Shown here piece after piece: positions 6,274 through 14,456 of a DNA stretch of 34,069 bases. A model generated the notes under the pieces. That model was given only the letters and a program-made list of their open reading frames with translations, did no database searches and was not told where the DNA came from. Source of the stretch: a virus. Position 1 is the first letter of the stretch. Each line of letters starts with the position of its first letter. Both the position numbers and the translations under genes were made by a program. The DNA lies in the IMG/VR virus record IMGVR_UViG_3300024261_000095, positions 1 to 34,069 of that record. The stretch is one strand, 5' to 3'.

Positions 6274-7800
6274 TTACTTCTTCTCAGCCTTTAATCCTTT
6301 ATAAGGTTTATCATCAGTTTCTTCATGTTTTTCTCTTTTATCGTCAGTTTTTTCCTCTTTTTCAGGTAAAATATTAGCTTCATCCTCCTCATTGTTTACT
6401 GGTTCTTGGTCTAATCCAGTCAAATGTTGGTTACCAAATCGTGCATCGCCTGCTCCCTGCATCTTTTCTAGCCAAATTGTCCATGATTTGGCTGCATGTG
6501 CTATGTCTATGTTAAGATGTTCTTTAGATTGAGATATATCATCACCTGTTTGTTCCACACCTTTAACATATTTTGGTTTTTTTGAAGTAAAATTTGGAGT
6601 ATCTGTTGGTTTAAACATGCCTGTTCGTCCAGCTTCATCCAATCTTTCGTTTGTTGCTTCTTGTCCAATTTCTGCATTTAACTCGTTGACTTCAACTCTT
6701 GTATCTCTTCCTGATTCTTCTTTTAAATGAGTGTCAGTAGCAGTACTTTTAGGTTCATCCCATCTACCTTTTTCCAACCATGCTTCCCAACTCTTTAGTT
6801 TCTCTATCTCTTCCAACTTACCGTCAGTCAATTCCTCTAGTGATTCTTCCTCACTTTGTGCCTTTTCATCCTTTGCATCATCTCTGATAGTGGAACTGCT
6901 GAACTTACCATCCCATTCATGCTTTTTTTCATCCTCTTTATGAGATGTTTCTATGGCATTGTTCTTTTCTAACCAATCTTCCCATGAAGCAGTTTTATTA
7001 TCATATACCATTGGATCTTCTTTTTCATCAGGAAATTCTCGTATAATTCTAGGAAACATTGTTGGTTTTTTCTTTATTGGAGGGTTTCCTTTTGGGAAAT
7101 CATCATTAATAGTTCTATTTTTTTTCTCTAACCATGATTCCCATGATTTTTTTCTACCTAACATTGGGTGTCTAGTGTCTTTTCCACTAGTTTTTGGTAA
7201 TTCTTTAGAACTTTCAGTTAAATCTTGTTCATATTTTAATCCTTTTAGATCTCTTTTTTTATTATTTTCATCATCAAATCTATTATTAAGTAATTTTGTT
7301 GGTATTTTTTTAAGTCCTTCTTCCATTGCAGCTCTTGACCTATGTCTACCTTCATGACCTACCACTTTATTATTTTTAAGATCTGTATCTAAAGTTGGTT
7401 TTGCTACAGTTCCACCATGTCTCAATCTATATTTATAATGTTCAACTGCACCTAATTCATCACCCCTTCTCATATCATATTGACCTTTTCTTGGTTTAGA
7501 GCCATCAAATTCTGGATTACTGTGTGCATCATTTAATCCTGTTGTTTTACCATCATTAACTTGTCTTCTAGTAAGTTTTTTACTATCTTCTGTTTGAGCT
7601 AAAGGATCTTTTGATCCTTCTGGTCTAGTAGGTGTACTTGCATTTCTTGCAGTTCTTAAAAATTTTTTAGGAGTTATTTTTATATCTTTATAATGTCCTT
7701 CTTCTACTGGTGGATCATCATGCCATTTTGGATCTTTAATCTTATCATTAGCACCTTTACCGTCTAAAGCATCCTTTTCTAAAAATTCACGCCAATCCAT
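6274..7800 (-). CDS. Disordered protein with five W-x-x-W/F-L-E-K motifs and a ParB-like segment
   Basis: A 508-residue, highly charged protein. Near-identical short motifs occur at WREFLEK (3-9), SWESWLEK (219-226), SWEDWLEK (272-279), SWEAWLEK (337-344) and SWTIWLEK (439-446), spaced by disordered acidic and basic sequence. Residues about 135-171 contain NKVVGHEGRHRSRAAMEEG followed by KKIPTKL, close to the G-x-R-R/H-R-x-A-A motif of ParB/sulfiredoxin-like domains. The gene begins a three-gene block after the terminase and has its own TATA box 21 nt upstream. No portal features are present. The repeated motifs suggest a multivalent binding protein, perhaps for capsid assembly; this is inference. 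Confidence 0.75.
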   Translation of the reverse strand: MDWREFLEKDALDGKGANDKIKDPKWHDDPPVEEGHYKDIKITPKKFLRTARNASTPTRPEGSKDPLAQTEDSKKLTRRQVNDGKTTGLNDAHSNPEFDGSKPRKGQYDMRRGDELGAVEHYKYRLRHGGTVAKPTLDTDLKNNKVVGHEGRHRSRAAMEEGLKKIPTKLLNNRFDDENNKKRDLKGLKYEQDLTESSKELPKTSGKDTRHPMLGRKKSWESWLEKKNRTINDDFPKGNPPIKKKPTMFPRIIREFPDEKEDPMVYDNKTASWEDWLEKNNAIETSHKEDEKKHEWDGKFSSSTIRDDAKDEKAQSEEESLEELTDGKLEEIEKLKSWEAWLEKGRWDEPKSTATDTHLKEESGRDTRVEVNELNAEIGQEATNERLDEAGRTGMFKPTDTPNFTSKKPKYVKGVEQTGDDISQSKEHLNIDIAHAAKSWTIWLEKMQGAGDARFGNQHLTGLDQEPVNNEEDEANILPEKEEKTDDKREKHEETDDKPYKGLKAEKK

Positions 7801-7820
7801 ATATAAACCACTATGTATTA

Positions 7821-7830
7821 TTATATAAAT
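7821..7830 (-). promoter_or_regulatory. TATA box for the post-terminase block
   Basis: Minus-strand ATTTATATAA, 21 nt before the ATG at 7800, in the short gap after the terminase stop. It probably drives the three disordered-protein genes to 3850. Confidence 0.6.
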
Positions 7831-9213
7831 TTAACCGAATAGTGACTCTTTTAGAGCCTTACCCATACTCATAACATACCAACCTTCACCTGTATTCACT
7901 GCCCTACAGGCAAGTACAAGACTGTCGGGATAGTCGTCATGCTCATATGATTTAATCTTCATAATACCACTTTCTGTATACTCCCTTCTAAGATATGACA
8001 GTTGATATACCATTTTGTTAATATTCTTTAGTTTAATCTTGTGATTTTCAAACAATAATCTGAGATTCTTGTACATGTCTGCCTTTTCCTGCAATGAGAA
8101 CATTACACCTCTTGTAGGAATATCTCTTTCCCTGCACAAGTCTACCAGTCCACCACCTAGACCTGTCTCGTCTATGAACACGGTTTCCAAATGGAACTGT
8201 TGTACAAAGTCTCCTATTCTGCCTGCCACATCAACAACGTTACTTTGTGACTCTGCATATACTTCTTCAAGGTATACCACATCGTCCTCATCAACTCCTA
8301 CAACCGTGAACACTGTCTCATCACGACCTGTTCTGGCAACGTCCACACCCATATAGTATTTTACCCTGCCTTTAGGATGACCGTCAGTAAGTGCTTCCAT
8401 GATTAGTGAGTTTGGTATGAGTGCATCTCCTATATCTAGGAACTCACCCTCTACCTCTTGCACATACTCCTCCTTTGTAAGTCTCTTAATTTCCTCAATG
8501 AATACAGGATCTTCCGCAATCAGTGGATTCATCATGGACTTGACATGGAACTCTGTCCACATGCCTTCTGGATTGTTAGGTTTGCTGTTCATACACGCCT
8601 CATAGAAGTAACCTGACTTGGAGAACGGAGTTGACGTAAGCCATACCTTTGCCTGCGTAGCCATACCAGATGGAAGGAATGCCCTGAGTATGTCGGTCTT
8701 GATGAAGGAACATTCGTCCGCAATAATAACGTGAGGAGAATAACCTCTCAGTCCAACACCAGTCTCACCTGTTGCTCTTGTGATGATCTTGCTCATTCCA
8801 GTATTGTCTAGGAAGTTAATCCACAGTTCACTCTGTGTGTTTCTTACTATGTAGCCTTTGAGAAATGCATTGTTGATAACCAGACTTCTAATCCTGTCGA
8901 ACATGATGGTAGCCTGATTTTGTGTAGGTGCAGCGATAACTATTGTACACTCATGTTTTACCGTCTTTAACATTAGAGGTGCAAAGAATGCAAAGTGTAC
9001 TGCCTTGGCGGCAGTTGACATGGTTTTACCCACCTGTCTTCCACTTCTATACACTATGAAACGGTCTTTACAGTTAACATATTTTTGATTGTAATCAAAC
9101 AGTTTGTGTCCCAAAAATACTTCACTAAATAGACTGGGGTTCTTTGCACAGTCTGCAATGGTTTGCATGAACTCCTGTCTTTCTTCTACTTCCTCATTTG
9201 TTGGACGAGTCAT
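7831..9213 (-). CDS. terL: Terminase large subunit
   Basis: A 460-residue packaging motor. The N-terminal ATPase has Walker A GRQVGKT (58-64), Walker B VIIADE (162-167) and the coupling motif WLTSTPF (191-197). The C-terminal RNase H-like nuclease has D291 (MGVDVARTG), D348 (FIDET) and D430 (YPDS), the expected three acidic positions. It pumps DNA into the procapsid at the portal and cuts concatemers. Its length is normal. The ATG overlaps the end of the small-subunit gene by 20 nt, with AAGGGG a few bases upstream. The gene lies downstream of the tail and fibre genes rather than beside the capsid genes, and no portal was recognised next to it. Confidence 0.95.
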   Translation of the reverse strand: MTRPTNEEVEERQEFMQTIADCAKNPSLFSEVFLGHKLFDYNQKYVNCKDRFIVYRSGRQVGKTMSTAAKAVHFAFFAPLMLKTVKHECTIVIAAPTQNQATIMFDRIRSLVINNAFLKGYIVRNTQSELWINFLDNTGMSKIITRATGETGVGLRGYSPHVIIADECSFIKTDILRAFLPSGMATQAKVWLTSTPFSKSGYFYEACMNSKPNNPEGMWTEFHVKSMMNPLIAEDPVFIEEIKRLTKEEYVQEVEGEFLDIGDALIPNSLIMEALTDGHPKGRVKYYMGVDVARTGRDETVFTVVGVDEDDVVYLEEVYAESQSNVVDVAGRIGDFVQQFHLETVFIDETGLGGGLVDLCRERDIPTRGVMFSLQEKADMYKNLRLLFENHKIKLKNINKMVYQLSYLRREYTESGIMKIKSYEHDDYPDSLVLACRAVNTGEGWYVMSMGKALKESLFG

Positions 9214-9727
9214 CTATACCCCTTGCCTTTATCTGTCTAAATATTGTATTGATATCACCCTCCTTTGTAAACTCTTTTCTTTCTGTAACTGTAATTTTAT
9301 TGTTAAGGTCACTTAGTGATTTTACTAAATTCATCAGCACATTAATTTCACTTCTTCCATTCTTATCTGGTACACCACCATCAAACTTTGATTGTGTTGC
9401 TGTCATCATTACATTTTCAAATGTGATTTTAGTTACTATATCCATAATCTCTTTTAGGTCTTCTGGGTTTCTAGTATCTAACTCATTGATGAATGATATG
9501 TAATCTTTTCTAATAACACAAACTGCATCCTCTTCATATTTGGGACACTTGCCATTACCCCCTGCATCAATGCTTCTATATTTACATTGGTCACATAGTG
9601 CTGGTATGTCGGCTTCTCTAAAATGTTTTAAACTGTTGTGTGGTGATATTGTTTTTCTCTTATCCTCACTGACTACAAACTTGTTTCCAACACTCTTAAT
9701 TTTAAAAATATCGCCATTTTCTTCCAT
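9194..9727 (-). CDS. Probable terminase small subunit with Cys4 motif
   Basis: A 177-residue protein directly upstream of, and overlapping, the large terminase gene. It has an N-terminal cysteine cluster, C45-x2-C48-x12-C61-x8-C70, likely a metal site, followed by a mainly helical region (residues about 75-165) such as DLKEIMDIVTKITFENVMMT and INVLMNLVKSLSDLNNKIT. Small terminase subunits recognise the packaging site and regulate the large subunit. The call rests on position, size and helical make-up; a zinc-bearing N-terminus is less usual for that family, so another packaging-associated DNA-binding protein is possible. A TATA-like CTATAAATAA lies 24 nt upstream. Confidence 0.62.
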   Translation of the reverse strand: MEENGDIFKIKSVGNKFVVSEDKRKTISPHNSLKHFREADIPALCDQCKYRSIDAGGNGKCPKYEEDAVCVIRKDYISFINELDTRNPEDLKEIMDIVTKITFENVMMTATQSKFDGGVPDKNGRSEINVLMNLVKSLSDLNNKITVTERKEFTKEGDINTIFRQIKARGIDDSSNK

Positions 9728-9750
9728 TATATGACAGTTATTATAAACTA

Positions 9751-9760
9751 TTATTTATAG
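9751..9760 (-). promoter_or_regulatory. TATA box for the terminase genes
   Basis: Minus-strand CTATAAATAA, 24 nt before the ATG at 9727. A second A-T-rich stretch (TAGTTTATAA, 9741-9750) is closer than the usual spacing. Confidence 0.48.
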
Positions 9761-9765
9761 TTTTT

Positions 9766-10530
9766 TTAATCAAAGGTTGACCTTTCATCTGTAAAACAGA
9801 CACTTGCATAATCACACATACCGTCACATAAAAAACATTTTGTTCTCTCAGGTAATATTTTATTGTTTAATGAATCTTTAATTATATTAGACTTGTCTAT
9901 CATATCTACCAATGTTTCTTCAACAGGTCTTAATTTGAATGATAGTATAGATGGTTTATCTCTCTTGTCTTTTTCAATTCTATTGCTAATGTAAATTACA
10001 CATCCAAACTCTGCATCTATGTCGTAACATTTCTTTAAGAGTACCCTGTATCTGTTAATCTGATCCTTATGTGAATCACTAGCTTTTGATGTTGCCTTTG
10101 AAAAATAATCTATACTTCCAGTTGTTTTTTTATCACATATAACCCATTTACCACCAATCTTTAACACATCATCTGCACTGCCATAAATAATATCAAGATG
10201 TCTCTCATCTTCAAGTGGTATCTCTAATGCTTCTTCTCGTGTCAATGATACATCTCTAACATAATCATAAGCAAAAAACATTTCGTGATATTTCTCATCC
10301 TTTGCAACCTGTGAATTACTATGAACCACCTGTCCAAAATATAAAGACTTTGTACTCTCCGTATTCATTCCAGTGTTTGGCATTGTTTTTTTGTAAATCA
10401 CATTTCTCATACAAGGTTTGATAATATCACTGACATGTATGACTCCTAACCTTTCGGTATGCATAGCCTCCATTTGGCTTCTTCGGAACTGAAAATAGAC
10501 CTCCTCATTAATATCATCGATCTTTAGCAT
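9766..10530 (-). CDS. Cas4/RecB-type PD-(D/E)XK nuclease with Fe-S cysteines
   Basis: A 254-residue protein with the nuclease core H70 (GQVVHSN), D120 (YGSADDV), D133-K134-K135 (VICDKKTT) and Q157 (DQINRY). Four cysteines near the C-terminus (C232, C235, C239, C245) plus C40 near the N-terminus match the layout in Cas4/AddB-like enzymes where one N-terminal and three C-terminal Cys bind a 4Fe-4S cluster. Such enzymes degrade or trim DNA ends. No CRISPR array or other cas gene is present, and the gene precedes the terminase genes, so a role in recombination, replication or DNA-end processing before packaging is more likely than CRISPR adaptation. It has its own TATA box 21 nt upstream. Confidence 0.85.
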   Translation of the reverse strand: MLKIDDINEEVYFQFRRSQMEAMHTERLGVIHVSDIIKPCMRNVIYKKTMPNTGMNTESTKSLYFGQVVHSNSQVAKDEKYHEMFFAYDYVRDVSLTREEALEIPLEDERHLDIIYGSADDVLKIGGKWVICDKKTTGSIDYFSKATSKASDSHKDQINRYRVLLKKCYDIDAEFGCVIYISNRIEKDKRDKPSILSFKLRPVEETLVDMIDKSNIIKDSLNNKILPERTKCFLCDGMCDYASVCFTDERSTFD

Positions 10531-10550
10531 GATGAATATTATGAAGAGTG

Positions 10551-10560
10551 TTATATAAAT
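10551..10560 (-). promoter_or_regulatory. TATA box for the Cas4-like nuclease gene
   Basis: Minus-strand ATTTATATAA, 21 nt before the ATG at 10530. It starts immediately downstream of the 39-residue gene, whose stop codon abuts it. Confidence 0.62.
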
Positions 10561-10680
10561 CTATTGAAGTCCTCTTGATTGACAGTCACATGCACTACAT
10601 CCATCTGGAGATGAATGTTGATTCTGATGGTGTTCGCAAACATCACATTTGCCACCGACCGTATTTGTTAAATTTGCCAT
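10561..10680 (-). CDS. Tiny Cys-rich protein (39 aa)
   Basis: A 39-codon frame starting MANLTNTVGGKCDVCEHH and ending with DGCSACDCQSRGLQ. The spacing CDVC...CSACDC with several His suggests a compact zinc-binding knuckle. Its ATG overlaps the stop of the preceding gene (TAATG), a sign of translational coupling, and its own stop abuts the promoter of the nuclease gene. Both context and composition argue that it is real. Its function is unknown; as the last gene of the fibre/baseplate transcript it could be a small virion or assembly factor. Confidence 0.62.
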   Translation of the reverse strand: MANLTNTVGGKCDVCEHHQNQHSSPDGCSACDCQSRGLQ

Positions 10681-11033
10681 TAATAACTCTCCTCAATGGT
10701 GAAATTAAAAGTTTTCGTTTGTTCACTCATGTCACCATCACCGTCAAATATCTCTACTTCACCCTCCCAAATACCTGCTTTTTCTATTGTCACGTCAGAT
10801 GCTGCTAGTCTATATGAGACTATTCCGTTTGGTCTGTCCTCAAATACCAGTACACCGTCTATTATAAGGGTTCCATCTGGCTTCCATACCTTCCATTTAC
10901 CTGTAGTATATGTCATATTATCTTGTAGAGACTTTTTGACATTGTTAGAATCCACTATGGTGATGGTCAATACTGCCCTGTTTCCCACTTTTACAAAGAA
11001 CTCTGTGGCTCTTCCTGTTAAATTCATGCTCAT
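10680..11033 (-). CDS. Baseplate Ig-like protein (BppU N-terminal-like)
   Basis: A 117-residue all-beta protein. The order of strands follows the N-terminal domain of phage baseplate upper proteins: a first strand with NRAVLTITIVDSN, then TYTTGKWKVWKPDGTLII, NGIVSYRLAASDVTIEKAG and IWEGEVEIFDGDGD, ending in TKTFNFTIE. In phages this domain joins receptor-binding proteins to the tail tip. Here it lies between the repetitive fibre gene (overlapping by ATGA) and the tiny Cys-rich gene, in keeping with a tail-tip connector. No receptor-binding C-terminal part is present, so it is a stand-alone module. Confidence 0.68.
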   Translation of the reverse strand: MSMNLTGRATEFFVKVGNRAVLTITIVDSNNVKKSLQDNMTYTTGKWKVWKPDGTLIIDGVLVFEDRPNGIVSYRLAASDVTIEKAGIWEGEVEIFDGDGDMSEQTKTFNFTIEESY

Positions 11034-13714
11034 CGGTCTACTCCTTTGGTTGTCTCATCTCGTTTAAATAGTTTTACATCGACTGCTCTTGCGAATGTGC
11101 CTACATCTCTGGTCGTTCTGTTAAGACCATATCTTAGTACTTTTACCAATGAATGTACAGCATTTACTGTTTCACTAATAATTATTACCTTTCCTATTGC
11201 ACTTTCCAATGTCTCTGATGATGACATACTCTCACTGATCATTCTGACCATGACTCTAATTCTTCCTCTGAACTGAGATACGTTTACAGTATCGTTGTTG
11301 GTTACGAATATACGTTTAAAGTAATTCATTGACTCTGATGGTATTATTATATCTGCAATCATTCTGACTATGTTTCTTATCCTGCCTCTAAAGTCTGTTA
11401 CTCCAACACTGTCATTTCTAATCCTGTTAAGTACTCTGACTCTGTCATTGACTTCTAATAATGTGGTAACCTCGCTTATCATTCTGTTGATTAACTTGAC
11501 TCTGACATTGGTTTCGACCAATGATATACTGTCACCAATCATTCTGACCATTACCTTAACTCTGCCTCTGAACTGAGTAACACCTACAGATTCGTCTCTT
11601 ATTCTGTTAAGTACTCTGACTCTGACATTGGTTTCAGATGGGGTGACTAACTCACTGATCATTCTTACAATCTGTCTTATTCTGCCTCTGAACATGTCAA
11701 TGGCAACACTTTCTGTAATCATACGGTTAATCAATCTGGCTCTATTATTGGCTTCACTTATTGACAATATGGCACTGTCTATTCTGTTGATTATTTTTGT
11801 TCTTGTGTTAACTTCTGCCAATGACATGCTCTCACTAATCATTCTAACTATGGTCTTAATCCTGCCTCTAAAGTCACTTACAGATACTGAGTTAGATATT
11901 ATTCTGTTGATGAGTTTAACTCTGTCATTTACCTCTGACATGTTTATAATATCACTAATTACTCTAATAATCTCCTTAATCCTGCCTCTAAAGTCATCTA
12001 CGTTGACACTTTCATCTCTTATTCTGCTAAGTGTTCTAACTCTATCATGTGCTTCTGTTAATGATACACTTTGACTTAACATTCTAATCATGGTCTTGAC
12101 CCTGTCGTTGACCTCACTGATTGACAATGAGTCAGATATCATTCTGTTTATCACTTTGACTCTGTCATTTATTTCACTGATTGACAACGAGTTGGATACA
12201 ATTCTATTGATTACCTTGACCCTGTCGTTGACCTCACTGATGGATAAGTTGTTGCTAATTATTCTAACGATATCTCTAATTCTTCCTCTAAAGTCAGCTA
12301 CATCTACACTGTCCACTATATGTCTTAGTAATACTCTAGATCTGTCATTGACCTCACTCATAGACATGTCGTCAGACAACATTCTGATAAGACTCTTAAA
12401 TATACTAGTAACTTCGCTTACTGCAACACTTTCTCCTATTGCCCTTACAACGTCTCTAATTCTTCCTCTAAAGTCATCTACAGATATGGATTCATTTCTC
12501 ATTCTGTTAAGTTCTCTAACTCTTATAGGTTCAGCAGTAATATTCCATTGGAATACATTATTTTGATATACTGTATATTTTTGTATTGATATTACATCAT
12601 TGTTAATTCTATTCTTAATCATTGATGTTATTGGGAAGTCAATATAGAATACAATCTTACTGAATACATTTCCTTGGAAGTGACTAATACCAGCATATAC
12701 TGTCTCCACAATACTTCTAATGAGTGGTCTAACCCTGTCATTAATCTCTGTCATATTAACAGTTAGTTGCACAGCCTTGTTCAATCCTCTGGTAATATTA
12801 TTAGTTACAGTCATTCCTATTGAATCTGAAATCATACGGTTGATTATCTTAGCCCTATCGTTAGTTTCTACCGTGTTTATTGTGTCAGATGTCGTGTTGA
12901 AACGGTCTCTATATGTGTTGAAACTGTCACTCATATTGGAAATCTCACTAATAATTCTGCTGATTAATCTACCTGTTCCTCTAAAGTCAGTTGAGTTTAT
13001 AATATCACTAATGGCACGACCAAGTACTCTACTTCTATCAACACTAAGTGTGATACCAACAGTGGCAGAAGTCATTCTACTCATCACTTTACTTCTATAG
13101 TTTGTAACAGTCATACCTACTGTTTCACCAATCACGCGTGCCAAGAGGGCTCTTGCTCTATCTATAGACTCCGTTATTCCTACAGTGTCACCAACAACTG
13201 CACCCCTGCCTCTAAGTTTAAGACTTGTTAAAGTAATGTTTATGATATCACTTACTGTTCTTGCAAGTACCCTGCCAGTTCCTCTATAGTCAGCCGAGTT
13301 TATAGTTTCTGATATCATTCTTGCTAACATTCTTGAGGATGATATTATGTGAGACGAACTTATAGTCTCTATTATTACCCTAACAATGCTTTTTCCTGAC
13401 GTCGACTGGAACACATTGACATCAGCCATGTTGTCTTGGAATACTGTGAGTGAAATTTCATATCCTTGGAATGTACCCCTGCCATTGCCTGTGAATACAC
13501 CACTGACATCAAACACATCATCTTGAAAGTTTGCAACAAGTCTTTGAAACACGCCTATTTGGAATACAGCACCAATGATTTTACGAAATATTGTTTGGTA
13601 GGCATTGCCTGCAAATGTATTGGCTTGAAATACCTTTTTAGTACCTAATAATGTCTGAGCCTGATAAGTGTCTTTTTGACATACAGTCTCTTGGAATACT
13701 GCTCTAAGAGCCAT
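11030..13714 (-). CDS. Giant repetitive fibre protein with 20-residue repeats
   Basis: An 894-residue protein with two kinds of repeat. The first 110 residues and a stretch around 345-400 repeat V-F-Q (AVFQETVCQ, KVFQANTF, NVFQSTSG). The remainder is tandem 20-residue units such as RVKVINRMISDSLSISEVND, alternating with variants ending in D-F-R-G-R; more than 30 units can be followed. The units are matched by a 60-nt period in the DNA. No signal peptide or membrane segment is seen. Position among fibre genes and regular beta-rich repeats point to an elongated tail fibre or adhesin. Similar S-D-S-hydrophobic-S repeats are known in archaeal surface proteins, which hints at host-like sequence. 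Its 3' end overlaps the next gene by ATGA. Confidence 0.78.
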   Translation of the reverse strand: MALRAVFQETVCQKDTYQAQTLLGTKKVFQANTFAGNAYQTIFRKIIGAVFQIGVFQRLVANFQDDVFDVSGVFTGNGRGTFQGYEISLTVFQDNMADVNVFQSTSGKSIVRVIIETISSSHIISSSRMLARMISETINSADYRGTGRVLARTVSDIINITLTSLKLRGRGAVVGDTVGITESIDRARALLARVIGETVGMTVTNYRSKVMSRMTSATVGITLSVDRSRVLGRAISDIINSTDFRGTGRLISRIISEISNMSDSFNTYRDRFNTTSDTINTVETNDRAKIINRMISDSIGMTVTNNITRGLNKAVQLTVNMTEINDRVRPLIRSIVETVYAGISHFQGNVFSKIVFYIDFPITSMIKNRINNDVISIQKYTVYQNNVFQWNITAEPIRVRELNRMRNESISVDDFRGRIRDVVRAIGESVAVSEVTSIFKSLIRMLSDDMSMSEVNDRSRVLLRHIVDSVDVADFRGRIRDIVRIISNNLSISEVNDRVKVINRIVSNSLSISEINDRVKVINRMISDSLSISEVNDRVKTMIRMLSQSVSLTEAHDRVRTLSRIRDESVNVDDFRGRIKEIIRVISDIINMSEVNDRVKLINRIISNSVSVSDFRGRIKTIVRMISESMSLAEVNTRTKIINRIDSAILSISEANNRARLINRMITESVAIDMFRGRIRQIVRMISELVTPSETNVRVRVLNRIRDESVGVTQFRGRVKVMVRMIGDSISLVETNVRVKLINRMISEVTTLLEVNDRVRVLNRIRNDSVGVTDFRGRIRNIVRMIADIIIPSESMNYFKRIFVTNNDTVNVSQFRGRIRVMVRMISESMSSSETLESAIGKVIIISETVNAVHSLVKVLRYGLNRTTRDVGTFARAVDVKLFKRDETTKGVDR
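11150..12530 (-). repeat. Tandem 60-nt repeats, first block
   Basis: Diverged direct repeats with an exact 60-nt period, in frame and coding 20-residue units. Phrases such as ATTCTGTTGATTA..TTGAC and GACTCTGTCATTG (plus strand) recur in the same register from unit to unit. Divergence is mainly by substitution, with very few length changes. Confidence 0.85.
12700..13390 (-). repeat. Tandem 60-nt repeats, second more diverged block
   Basis: The same 20-residue register continues upstream of a V-F-Q-containing spacer. Units are more diverged (for example GETVGMTVTNYRSKVMSRM) but keep the R-x-h-x-R-x-I-S/G pattern. Confidence 0.7.
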
Positions 13715-13717
13715 TGG

Positions 13718-14386
13718 TTATACCTCAGTCCAAGTGCCTGAATTTAATACATAGGATTTGTTAGTGTCAGTTTCATAGAATATAGAGCCATCTTGAATAT
13801 TTAATGCGACAACTGCTGATGCAGGACTACTATCAAACTTTTGTTTAATATTTCTATCAGGTCTATAAGCGAATGGGTTTTTCCAAACAGGTGTTGTATT
13901 TGTAATTAAACTATTTGAAGAAGAATAACCTAAAAGATGATTTGAAGAATCACCACCAGCATAAGTAAAAGCTATTACATCACCTGATGCAATTTGGTGA
14001 AACGTTGTTAAGGTATGTTCATTATTAGCTCTAGTTCCATTAGTTCCACCACCATTAAGTAAAGATATATCTTGCCCTGAACTTGTAGCTACTTCAACAT
14101 TAGAACTATTGAAAATTTTACAATAATAAGTTCCTGTTGGACTACCTTCTTTATTTCCATAAAAAATAACTTTATTGATATATTTACCAATTCCACTATG
14201 TCCAGCATCTATTCGAACACCTGTTCTTCCATCACTTGCTCCTGATCCATAAATTGCAGATGTTGATACATCGGATTCAGATAGTGCATCATAAATTGCC
14301 TCTGTAGCTGGTGATACATTAATTGTTAAACTTGTTTTTTCAGCACTCGTTCCTCTTATCCTATTACCTGCAAGATATTCCACCAT
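13718..14386 (-). CDS. Tail fibre/receptor-binding protein
   Basis: A 222-residue protein starting MVEYLAGNRIRG, an N-terminal signature shared in varied form with two fibre genes upstream (YLDSKRLSG, YHAGRRIQG). The middle is a beta-rich domain (residues about 40-165, including YYCKIFNSSNVEVATSSG) similar to distal-fibre jelly-roll domains. The C-terminus has IQDGSIFYETDTNKSYV, a hinge motif repeated in its paralogues. It lies three bases upstream of the giant repeat gene. A TATA-like CTTTATCTAA lies 23 nt before the ATG. Host recognition is the likely role. Confidence 0.72.
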   Translation of the reverse strand: MVEYLAGNRIRGTSAEKTSLTINVSPATEAIYDALSESDVSTSAIYGSGASDGRTGVRIDAGHSGIGKYINKVIFYGNKEGSPTGTYYCKIFNSSNVEVATSSGQDISLLNGGGTNGTRANNEHTLTTFHQIASGDVIAFTYAGGDSSNHLLGYSSSNSLITNTTPVWKNPFAYRPDRNIKQKFDSSPASAVVALNIQDGSIFYETDTNKSYVLNSGTWTEV

Positions 14387-14408
14387 GTCTATACATTCAC
14401 TCCGATAT

Positions 14409-14418
14409 TAGATAAAGA
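14409..14418 (-). promoter_or_regulatory. Weak TATA-like box before a fibre gene
   Basis: Minus-strand CTTTATCTAA, 23 nt before the ATG at 14386. The spacing fits the window's pattern but the C in the core makes it weak. Confidence 0.35.
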
Positions 14419-14456
14419 TTCTTTCCCCTCGTTTAAGTGGTCATAGTATTCTTGGC

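Noticed and set aside
9766-10530. CRISPR adaptation module suggested by the Cas4-like gene
   Set aside because: No direct repeats with spacers and no cas1 or cas2 are present in the window.
11046-13100. Long plus-strand open frames opposite the repeat fibre gene
   Set aside because: They mirror the 60-nt repeats and give Leu/Ile/Thr-rich products with no motif, promoter or order. The minus-strand gene explains the openness.
11150-13390. 60-nt repeats as a CRISPR array or replication iterons
   Set aside because: There are no unique spacers between units, the repeats are diverged and in frame, and they code for a continuous protein.
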